From an uncultured Bacilli bacterium (GTDB lineage Bacteria; Bacillota_I; Bacilli_A; RF39; UBA660), in the NCBI GenBank assembly GCA_947595415.1, contig CANQER010000029.1, positions 1 to 10,867 on the forward strand: 10,867 nt of DNA, in the 5' to 3' direction. The position numbers and the translations under genes are program-made. The notes under the pieces were generated by a model. It was not told where the DNA came from. It searched no databases and saw nothing but the letters and a program-made list of their open reading frames with translations. Below, piece after piece: positions 5,959 to 10,867 of this stretch (positions are counted from its first letter, which is position 1; each line of letters opens with the position of its first letter).

Positions 5959-8026
5959 AAAAAATAAAGCTAGAAGATATAAACGTTTTAGTAAACAAAA
6001 ACAAATCAAAGAAATCATCGATAAAAGATTTAATATATTAATTGGAATAGTTATTTTAGTAGTATTAGTTTTATTTATAAGTTTATTTTATGTTCAAATT
6101 GTTAAAAATGAGTATTATTTATCAAAGGTAGAAGCTTTGAATCAAAATATTGTTTTAGGAAGTACTGCGCCAAGAGGAAGAATTTATGATCGCAATCATA
6201 GGTTAATTGTGGATAATAAACCAACTAAAATAATATATTATAAAAGACAAAATGGGGTAAGTAAAAAAGATGAGGTTGATCTTGCGTATAAGTTAGCTGA
6301 TATGATAAAAGTTCCTTATGATAATTTAATGACGAGAAATTTAAAGGAGTTTTGGCTTCAAAACAATCCTGATTTAGCTAAGGAAAAAATTACAGATGAG
6401 GAATGGAAACTTTTAGATGAACGAAAACTTACTTTGGATGATATAGAAGAGTTAAAGATTGAACGTATTACTAAAAAGGAGTTAAAAAAATATAAAGCTC
6501 GCGATAAAGAAGCTGCTTATATATATTACCTTATGAATAAAGGTTATTCTTATGCTGAAAAGGTTATTAAAAAAGAGGGAATAACTGATGAGGAGTATGC
6601 GTTAGTATCTGAAAATATCCATGTTTTAAAGGGTTTTAATACTCGTCTTGATTGGGAAAGAGAATACAAGTATGGGGATGTTTTTAAAACTATTTTAGGT
6701 ACTGTTTCAACCAGTGAAAGTGGAATTCCTTATGAGCTTAAAAATTATTATTTAGCTAAAGGTTATAGTATGGATGACAGGGTTGGGACTAGTTATCTAG
6801 AGTATCAATATGAGGATATTTTAAAAGGAACTAAAAACAAGTATGAAATAGATGATAATGGGGAATACAAGTTAGTTGAAGCTGGGAAAAGGGGTAATGA
6901 TATAGTTTTAACTATTGATATCAAGCTCCAACAAGCAGTAGAAGCTATTTTGGAAAAAGAGGTAAGAAAGGCTGTTGGGGAACCAAATACGCAATACTAT
7001 AATCGTTCATTTGTAGTTATTACAAATCCTAAAACTGGGGAAATATTAGCTATGGCAGGTAAACAAATCGTAAAAAAAGATGGGAAATATAAAATATATG
7101 ATTATACTCCTGGTATAACTACTTCACCTGTTGTGGTTGGATCTATTATTAAAGGTGCTTCTCATATTGTAGGATATAATACAGGAGCTTTAAAGATAGG
7201 TGAATATAGGGATGATGCTTGTATTAAAATAGCTGCGACTCCTTCTAAGTGTTCTTGGACTTATTTGGGACGTATTAATGATTTAGATGCTTTAAAATAT
7301 TCTTCTAATACCTACCAATTTAATACTGCGATTAAGGTAGGTAAGGGAAATTATGTTTATAATGGTCCTTTGTCTTTGAAAGAAGAAGCTTTTGATATTT
7401 ATCGTAAAACTTTTAATGAGTTTGGACTTGGGGTTAAGACAGGGATTGATTTACCAGTTGAAAGTTTAGGATATAAAGGTAGTAATAGAGTATCTGGCTT
7501 GCTTTTAGATTTTTCGATTGGGCAATATGATACGTATACACCAATTCAATTGTCACAGTATATGAGTACGATCGCTAATGGAGGATATAGGATGAAACCT
7601 TACCTTTTAAAAGGTGTTTATAAACCAACTAGTAGTAAATTAACTAATTTAGTAAGTGAAACTAAACCTGTTGTTTTAAATAAAATTAATACTAAAAATG
7701 TTTATTTGAATCGTGTTAAGGAAGGTTTGAAGATGGTTTTAGAACCAGGAGGAACTGGATATGGGTATATTGATTTAGCTTATAAACCAGCTGGTAAAAC
7801 AGGTACTAGTCAAAGTTTTGTTGATACTAATAATGATGGGGTTGTTGATACAGAAACTATTACTCATACTTTTGCTGCTTATGCTCCTTATAATAATCCT
7901 AAGGTTACTTTTACGATTATTTCGCCAGATGTTTCTCATCAAAATGGTAGTTATGCTTACGAGTCAGGTGTAAACAGACGTATTGCGACTGAAGTTTCAA
8001 AAAAATACTTTGAAATTTATAAATAA
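5942..8026 (+). CDS. Class B penicillin-binding protein (PBP2/PBP2B-like transpeptidase)
   Basis: Cross-links peptidoglycan stem peptides at the outer face of the membrane, usually with a SEDS glycosyltransferase. A very basic cytoplasmic tail (residues 1-30) precedes one membrane helix (~31-54, ILIGIVILVVLVLFISLFY). The pedestal/dimerisation domain starts at APRGRIYDRN (76-85), runs through a charged helical stretch, and includes RVGTSYLEYQYE. The transpeptidase domain occupies ~340-690. Active-site motifs are intact: S401-I-I-K404, S454-S-N456 and K619-T-G621. At 694 residues it resembles lactobacillal PBP2b-like elongation enzymes more than FtsI, which lacks the long pedestal insert, but mrdA/pbpA versus pbpB cannot be settled here. 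ATG 5942 lies inside the SOD gene and no Shine-Dalgarno is visible, so translation is probably coupled to SOD. It shows the organism makes a cell wall. Confidence 0.93.
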   Translation: MKKTYKKNKARRYKRFSKQKQIKEIIDKRFNILIGIVILVVLVLFISLFYVQIVKNEYYLSKVEALNQNIVLGSTAPRGRIYDRNHRLIVDNKPTKIIYYKRQNGVSKKDEVDLAYKLADMIKVPYDNLMTRNLKEFWLQNNPDLAKEKITDEEWKLLDERKLTLDDIEELKIERITKKELKKYKARDKEAAYIYYLMNKGYSYAEKVIKKEGITDEEYALVSENIHVLKGFNTRLDWEREYKYGDVFKTILGTVSTSESGIPYELKNYYLAKGYSMDDRVGTSYLEYQYEDILKGTKNKYEIDDNGEYKLVEAGKRGNDIVLTIDIKLQQAVEAILEKEVRKAVGEPNTQYYNRSFVVITNPKTGEILAMAGKQIVKKDGKYKIYDYTPGITTSPVVVGSIIKGASHIVGYNTGALKIGEYRDDACIKIAATPSKCSWTYLGRINDLDALKYSSNTYQFNTAIKVGKGNYVYNGPLSLKEEAFDIYRKTFNEFGLGVKTGIDLPVESLGYKGSNRVSGLLLDFSIGQYDTYTPIQLSQYMSTIANGGYRMKPYLLKGVYKPTSSKLTNLVSETKPVVLNKINTKNVYLNRVKEGLKMVLEPGGTGYGYIDLAYKPAGKTGTSQSFVDTNNDGVVDTETITHTFAAYAPYNNPKVTFTIISPDVSHQNGSYAYESGVNRRIATEVSKKYFEIYK

Positions 8027-8037
8027 TTTGTTATAAT
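8010..8037 (+). promoter_or_regulatory. Promoter of rpmG-efp, overlapping the PBP stop
   Basis: TTGAAA (8010-8015), 16-bp spacer, TATAAT (8032-8037) with TGT in front (extended -10). The -35 lies in the last PBP codons and the PBP stop is in the spacer. Predicted start near 8044, before Shine-Dalgarno AAGGAGGG (8055-8062). Confidence 0.8.
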
Positions 8038-8067
8038 ATTAAGGAATGTTTATGAAGGAGGGATAAA

Positions 8068-8235
8068 ATGGCTAAAAAAGGAGAGGCAAGAGAAAGAATA
8101 ACTCTAAAATGTAAGGTATGTGGTAATGAAAATTATCGTAGTGAAAAAAATAAAAGAAATACAACTGATCGTTTAGAATTAAATAAATATTGTAAACATT
8201 GTGGTAAAACCACTGAACATGTAGAAAAAAAATAA
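8068..8235 (+). CDS. rpmG: 50S ribosomal protein bL33 (zinc-binding form)
   Basis: A 55-residue large-subunit protein near the tRNA exit site. It begins [18 protein letters not shown] and has two CxxC pairs (C15, C18, C42, C45), the zinc ribbon of the Cys-containing type, with [11 protein letters not shown] and RLELNKYC typical of bL33. Firmicutes often carry several rpmG copies, including Cys-free ones used under zinc limitation; this copy is the zinc-dependent form. Shine-Dalgarno AAGGAGGG (8055-8062) lies at good distance and a strong promoter is just upstream (8010-8037). The stop codon is inside the 5' arm of an AT-rich hairpin (8227-8255) that may limit read-through into efp. Confidence 0.97.
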   Translation: MAKKGEARERITLKCKVCGNENYRSEKNKRNTTDRLELNKYCKHCGKTTEHVEKK

Positions 8236-8255
8236 AGTTTAAGTCTTTATTTTTT
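8227..8255 (+). terminator. AT-rich hairpin with T-run between rpmG and efp
   Basis: AAAAAATAAAG (8227-8237) is perfectly complementary to CTTTATTTTTT (8245-8255) with a 7-nt loop TTTAAGT; the 3' arm itself is the T-run. Only one G-C pair, at the loop end, so it is a weak or partial terminator that probably leaves read-through for efp, which has no other clear promoter. Confidence 0.5.
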
Positions 8256-8272
8256 AGGTAAGGAGTGATAAA

Positions 8273-8830
8273 ATGGTTGAGGTTAATGATATTAAAAATG
8301 GTATGACTTTAATGATTGAAGGAAATATCTATCAAGTTGTTGAGTTTTTGCATGTTAAACCTGGTAAAGGGCCTGCTTTTATGAGAACTAAACTTAAAAA
8401 TTTACGTACTGGGGCTACTTTAGAAAAAACTTTTAATACTAATGTTAAGTTTGAAAAGGCTAATATTAATAAGGTAAATATGCAATTTTTGTATGCTAGT
8501 GGTGATAGCTATAATTTTATGAATATGGAAACTTATGAACAAATCGAACTTACTAAGGATCAAATTGGTGATGATTGTATGTATCTAAAGGAAGGTTTGA
8601 ATGTTGAAATATCTTTCTATAATGGTGAATTGTTAGGTCTTATTTTACCAGAAAAGATTGAAATGAAGGTTGTTCAAACTGATAAAGCTGTTAAGGGAAA
8701 TACAACAAATAATGCTTTAAAAGATGCAGTTTTAGAAACTGGTTTGAAAGTAAAGGTTCCACTTTTTATTGAACAAGATGAAAGTATTATTATTTCTACT
8801 AGTACTGGTAAGTATGATTCTAGAGCTTAA
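8273..8830 (+). CDS. efp: Elongation factor P
   Basis: Binds ribosomes stalled at consecutive prolines, between the P and E sites, and promotes peptide bond formation. The 185 residues match the family length of three beta-barrel domains: EF-P_N (~1-65), OB (~67-125) and C-terminal OB (~130-185). The tip residue lies in HVKPGKGPAF and is K32, as in Bacillus, where this lysine is modified. The end, LFIEQDESIIISTSTGKYDSR, carries the usual conserved C-terminal pattern. Shine-Dalgarno AAGGAG (8260-8265) is 7 nt from the ATG. It follows rpmG with only a weak hairpin between, so it is likely co-transcribed from the rpmG promoter. No EF-P modification gene is visible in the window. Confidence 0.98.
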   Translation: MVEVNDIKNGMTLMIEGNIYQVVEFLHVKPGKGPAFMRTKLKNLRTGATLEKTFNTNVKFEKANINKVNMQFLYASGDSYNFMNMETYEQIELTKDQIGDDCMYLKEGLNVEISFYNGELLGLILPEKIEMKVVQTDKAVKGNTTNNALKDAVLETGLKVKVPLFIEQDESIIISTSTGKYDSRA

Positions 8831-8843
8831 TTTTAATTTATGG

Positions 8844-8872
8844 TTGACAAATTGAAGTAAAATATATATAAT
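8844..8872 (+). promoter_or_regulatory. Consensus sigma-A promoter of infC-rpmI-rplT
   Basis: Perfect TTGACA (8844-8849), 17-bp spacer, perfect TATAAT (8867-8872). Predicted start near 8879, leaving a leader of about 128 nt before the infC start codon at 9007. No clear terminator lies between efp and this promoter. Confidence 0.92.
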
Positions 8873-8878
8873 ATAGAA

Positions 8879-9006
8879 GAAAGAAAGAAGTGTATCCACA
8901 CTCACCTGATTACGTTTGGTTTTGGGTTAAGGCTTTGTATAATTTAATTTATATGAATGTTTTTGTGGATACTTTTGTATTCATTTTTTATGTGGAGGTG
9001 TCTTTT
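8879..9006 (+). promoter_or_regulatory. Structured 5' leader of infC, candidate L20-responsive attenuator
   Basis: The leader contains an exact long-range complement, GTATCCAC (8892-8899) with GTGGATAC (8965-8972). A second hairpin, ATGAATGT (8953-8960) with TGTATTCAT (partners 8977-8984, including two G.U pairs), is followed by a T-run at 8984-8989. The second copy of the long-range element lies in the loop of this terminator-like hairpin, so the two folds would probably interfere. In Bacillus the same operon is controlled by L20 binding to its leader and causing premature termination (the L20 leader family). The position fits, but I could not confirm the L20-binding motif by eye. The reading frame open through this leader is judged non-coding. 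Confidence 0.5.
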
Positions 9007-9537
9007 ATCGCAAGTAAAAATAAGGATTTATTTATTAATGAGAAAATACGTGCTAAAGAGGTTATGGTAATTGGTCCAAATGGCGAACAGTTGGGAGTTA
9101 AACCTATTGGGGATGCTCTTACTTTAGCTAATTATGCTGGATTTGATTTGGTTTTGATTAATCCAAATGGTAATCCTCCAGTTTGTAAGATTATGGATTA
9201 TAACAAGTATAAGTATGAGACTAAGAAAAAGCAAAAAGAGAATATGAAAAAACAAAGGGAAAATAATCTTGAGCTAAAGGAGTATCGTCTTTCTGTTACG
9301 ATTGATAAACATGATTTTGATACACGTGTAAGGAATTCGTCTAAGTATTTGGAAAAAGGTCACAGGGTTAAGGTAACTATTAGGCTAAAAGGTAGGGAAA
9401 TGGCTCATCCAGAAAGAGGGAAAGAGGTTTTACTACGTTTTAAGGATGCTGTTAGTGATATAGCTGATGTTGAAAAAATGCCTACTTTAGATGGAAGATT
9501 TATGATTATGATGTTGATGCCAAAGAAGGAAAAATAG
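9007..9537 (+). CDS. infC: Translation initiation factor IF-3, probable AUC start
   Basis: Binds the 30S subunit, prevents premature 50S joining and proofreads start codon and initiator tRNA. From ATC 9007 the protein has 176 residues, the normal length. The N-domain has NEKIRAKEVMVIGPNGEQLG and ends VCKIMDYNKYKYE. A lysine-rich linker helix follows, then the C-domain with RLKGREMAHPERGKEVLLRF. ATC is chosen because a perfect GGAGGTG (8994-9000) lies 6 nt upstream and the homologous sequence begins there (ASKNKDLFINEKIR). No ATG is suitably placed. infC is known for rare AUU/AUC starts through which IF-3 represses its own synthesis. In-frame GTG codons at 8992 and 8998 overlap the Shine-Dalgarno and are less likely. 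The upstream open frame to 8890 would add an unrelated aromatic N-terminus and is rejected. Confidence 0.95.
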   Translation: MASKNKDLFINEKIRAKEVMVIGPNGEQLGVKPIGDALTLANYAGFDLVLINPNGNPPVCKIMDYNKYKYETKKKQKENMKKQRENNLELKEYRLSVTIDKHDFDTRVRNSSKYLEKGHRVKVTIRLKGREMAHPERGKEVLLRFKDAVSDIADVEKMPTLDGRFMIMMLMPKKEK

Positions 9538-9547
9538 GAGGGATATT

Positions 9548-9736
9548 ATGCCAAAATTAAAGACTCACAAGGGTACTAAAAAGGTTTTAAAACAAAGACC
9601 TGGTGGTACTATTAAGATAGGAAAACCAGGTACAAGACATAACACAGGAAAGAAAAATGCAGCTAGTAATCGTAAGGGACGTAAGGGTTCTGTTTTGAAT
9701 AAGAGCGATTACAAACGTATTAAAAATATGATTTAG
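9548..9736 (+). CDS. rpmI: 50S ribosomal protein bL35
   Basis: A 62-residue, strongly basic large-subunit protein, beginning [20 protein letters not shown] and ending YKRIKNMI. It includes the conserved [18 protein letters not shown] segment that resembles bL35 in other Firmicutes. The infC stop TAG is part of its Shine-Dalgarno AGGAGGG (9536-9542), giving tight translational linkage in the infC-rpmI-rplT order that is conserved across bacteria. No promoter or terminator lies between it and its neighbours. Confidence 0.97.
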   Translation: MPKLKTHKGTKKVLKQRPGGTIKIGKPGTRHNTGKKNAASNRKGRKGSVLNKSDYKRIKNMI

Positions 9737-9749
9737 AGGGAGGAATATT

Positions 9750-10274
9750 ATGCCAAGAGTTAAAGGTGGTACGACTAATCGTGCACGTCATAAAAAAGTG
9801 ATGAAACAAGCAAAAGGATATTTTGGAAGTAAGCATCGTTTATATAAGTCAGCTAATGAACAAGTGATGCGTTCTTTAGCTTATTCTTATAGAGATAGAA
9901 GACAAAGAAAAAGAGATTTTAGAAAGTTATGGATTACAAGAATTAATGCAGCTTGTCGTGAAAATGAGATAAGTTATTCTAGATTTATAGATGGTCTTAA
10001 TAAGGCTGGGGTTACTATAAATCGTAAGATGTTAAGTGAATTAGCTATTGATAATCCAAAGGCATTTTCTGATTTAGTAGAGATTTCTAAAGATGCTTTA
10101 GGTGGTAAGAGTACTAAGGTAAAAGAAGAAGTTAAAAGTACTTCTAAACCAAAGGAAGAAAAGACTGATATTTCTAAATTAACAGTTGCTGAACTTAAGA
10201 AGATGGCTAAGGAAAAAGGTGTTGATGGTTATTCAACAATGAAGAAAGCTGAATTGATTGATGCTTTAAAGTAA
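9750..10274 (+). CDS. rplT: 50S ribosomal protein bL20 with C-terminal Rho_N/SAP-like extension
   Basis: bL20 is needed early in 50S assembly, binds 23S rRNA and in many bacteria represses its own operon. Residues 1-118 are a complete, ordinary L20 ([53 protein letters not shown], ending [13 protein letters not shown]). The protein then continues to 174 residues. A charged K/E/S/T linker (119-139) leads to a 35-residue segment, [20 protein letters not shown] then [16 protein letters not shown]. It has the LTVAELKxxAKExGxxGYSxMKKxELIxAL pattern of Rho_N/SAP-like helix-extended-loop-helix nucleic-acid-binding domains. Standard L20 is about 115-120 residues, so this is a fusion or extension. The reading frame is continuous, codon use does not change, and a terminator follows the stop. 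Shine-Dalgarno AGGGAGG (9737-9743) directly follows the rpmI stop. Confidence 0.97.
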   Translation: MPRVKGGTTNRARHKKVMKQAKGYFGSKHRLYKSANEQVMRSLAYSYRDRRQRKRDFRKLWITRINAACRENEISYSRFIDGLNKAGVTINRKMLSELAIDNPKAFSDLVEISKDALGGKSTKVKEEVKSTSKPKEEKTDISKLTVAELKKMAKEKGVDGYSTMKKAELIDALK

Positions 10275-10297
10275 ACTATGTTTGTCATAGTTTTTTT
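10273..10297 (+). terminator. Intrinsic terminator of the infC-rpmI-rplT operon
   Basis: AAACTATG (10273-10280) pairs with CATAGTTT (10286-10293), loop TTTGT, with a run of seven T (10291-10297). It overlaps the rplT stop codon and abuts the next promoter. Confidence 0.88.
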
Positions 10298-10298
10298 G

Positions 10299-10327
10299 TT
10301 TACATATTTGTTAATTTATGGTATATT
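10299..10327 (+). promoter_or_regulatory. Promoter of the prepilin leader transcript
   Basis: TTTACA (10299-10304, five of six), 17-bp spacer, TATATT (10322-10327, five of six) with TGG before it (extended -10). Predicted start near 10334. It is the only convincing promoter upstream of the prepilin gene; 10447-10480 has no good -35/-10 pair. Confidence 0.75.
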
Positions 10328-10356
10328 AATAGTGTATAAGAAAGTAGGTAATGGAT

Positions 10357-10398
10357 ATGTTAGCAAATAGCAAATGGGGGGGGGTATTTAGGAAGTAG
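10357..10398 (+). CDS. Possible 13-residue leader peptide containing the G9 tract
   Basis: Reading ATG 10357 gives MLANSKWGGVFRK and TAG at 10396-10398; ATG 10351 in the same frame would add two residues. AGTAGG (10343-10348 region) lies 8 nt before ATG 10357, acceptable for a ribosome site. The nine G encode the end of W, G, G and the first base of V. The ORF lies between a promoter and a terminator ahead of the prepilin gene, so a role in attenuation is possible. It is very short, and there is no independent evidence that it is translated. Confidence 0.25.
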   Translation: MLANSKWGGVFRK

Positions 10399-10418
10399 TA
10401 AATACAATAATGATACCT

Positions 10419-10446
10419 AAAAGTCATGTTTTAAGCATGGCTTTTT
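10419..10446 (+). terminator. Intrinsic terminator inside the prepilin leader
   Basis: AAAAGTCATG (10419-10428) pairs over 10 positions with CATGGCTTTT (10436-10445), one G.U pair, loop TTTTAAG, T-run 10442-10446. It lies downstream of the only clear promoter and upstream of the prepilin start, so it would have to be bypassed for prepilin expression. Confidence 0.8.
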
Positions 10447-10492
10447 GTTGTGGGAATATGTATAAAAATATAAGTATGGGAGGTATTAGAAA

Positions 10493-10867
10493 ATGAATAG
10501 TAAGAAAGGGTTTACATTAATAGAATTACTAGCAGTTATAGTAATACTCGCAATAATAGCCTTAATAGCTGTACCAATAGTAATAAACGTAATAGAAAAA
10601 GCAAGACAAGAAAGTTATAAAAGAAGTGTCGAATTTGCGATAGATGCAGCAGAGTTATATTTAGTAGAAAATGGATTATCAGAAATACCAAGTGATGGAA
10701 TAGGTGTTAAAAGTTTAAAATTAAAAAATAATAATTTTACAAGTGGAAAGATAGTAAGTAATAATGGAAAAATAGAAGCTGAAAAAGTAAGTAATGGAAC
10801 ATATTGTGCAGGAGGAAGTAAAGGAAAGATAATACTTAATGTAGGAGGATGTGAAAGTTTAGATACA
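10493..10867 (+). CDS. Type IV prepilin-like / type II secretion pseudopilin protein, 3' part outside window
   Basis: The first 125 residues are present and the frame is open to the window end. MNSKKGFTLIELLAVIVILA is a class III signal. A prepilin peptidase would cut G6|F7 and methylate F7; the conserved glutamate E11 is position +5 of the mature chain. The hydrophobic helix runs to ~34 (VPIVINVIE). An amphipathic helix follows (~35-60, KARQESYKRSVEFAIDAAEL), then a beta-rich pilin head with two cysteines (NGTYCAGG and NVGGCESLD) that could form a disulfide. GGGAGGT (10478-10484) is the ribosome site. All 16 isoleucine codons are ATA, unlike efp and the ribosomal genes nearby. No pilus assembly genes are visible, so pilus, competence or secretion roles cannot be separated. 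Confidence 0.9.
   Translation, partial: MNSKKGFTLIELLAVIVILAIIALIAVPIVINVIEKARQESYKRSVEFAIDAAELYLVENGLSEIPSDGIGVKSLKLKNNNFTSGKIVSNNGKIEAEKVSNGTYCAGGSKGKIILNVGGCESLDT

Larger units (their letters stand above)
10334..10492 (+). promoter_or_regulatory. Leader of prepilin gene: short ORF, G9 tract, then terminator
   Basis: The predicted transcript passes a possible leader ORF (10357-10398), a run of nine G (10376-10384), possible pairings GGTAT (10383-10387) with ATACC (10413-10417) and TTTAGG (10387-10392) with CCTAAA (10416-10421), then a terminator hairpin (10419-10446) before the prepilin Shine-Dalgarno. Some of these pairings compete with the 5' arm of the terminator, which is the hallmark of an attenuator. 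I do not recognise a known riboswitch class. A short stand-alone RNA of about 110 nt is the alternative. Confidence 0.5.

Noticed and set aside
8890..9006. N-terminal extension of IF-3 from GTG 8890
   Set aside because: It encodes an aromatic-rich sequence unlike IF-3, has no ribosome site, and spans the structured leader; the perfect Shine-Dalgarno points to ATC 9007.
10334..10420. Cyclic di-GMP riboswitch in the prepilin leader
   Set aside because: GCAAATAGCAAATGG faintly recalls the class I motif, but the required tetraloop, receptor and flanking stems are not recognisable.
1..10867. Mycoplasma-type code (TGA as Trp), given the AT-rich composition
   Set aside because: Tryptophans are TGG, no reading frame requires TGA read-through, and all stops are TAA or TAG; a standard code suffices.

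Overview
The window is very AT-rich bacterial DNA with dense, short-spaced genes. It has strong Shine-Dalgarno sites of the GGAGG type, consensus sigma-A promoters, TAA or TAG stops only, and tryptophan encoded only by TGG (standard code). Gene content (class B penicillin-binding protein, EF-P with K32, zinc-type bL33, infC-rpmI-rplT, nfo beside a DUF2624/YqfT-like gene) points to a low-GC Firmicute. My guess is an uncultured gut Bacilli lineage near the Mollicutes (RF39 or Erysipelotrichia type) that keeps a peptidoglycan wall. This is an inference from style and content, not a phylogenetic placement.

Layout. At the left edge (minus strand) lies the N-terminal part of a Fic-family AMP transferase with its own promoter and a 12-bp-period repeat just upstream. 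A ~350-bp spacer with two inverted repeats follows. Then comes a large exported beta-helix/Ig-like/FnIII surface protein driven by a perfect TTGACA-17-TATAAT promoter and closed by a strong terminator. Next is a DNA-damage and oxidative-stress group: mutM (Fpg), nfo (endonuclease IV), a convergent DUF2624-like small gene and an Mn-type superoxide dismutase. The SOD gene overlaps by 17 nt a cell-wall transpeptidase (class B PBP).

From about 8.0 kb the window becomes translation machinery: rpmG (bL33), efp (EF-P), then the infC-rpmI-rplT operon. infC has a consensus promoter, a ~128-nt structured leader, and almost certainly a rare AUC start codon. The bL20 protein carries an unusual C-terminal Rho_N/SAP-like domain behind a charged linker.

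At the right edge there is a promoter, a short leader ORF containing an uninterrupted run of nine G, and an intrinsic terminator. These precede a truncated type IV prepilin-like gene in which every isoleucine codon is ATA. This leader looks like a candidate attenuation or phase-variation switch for the pilin-like gene and is, with the L20 fusion, the most interesting part of the window.
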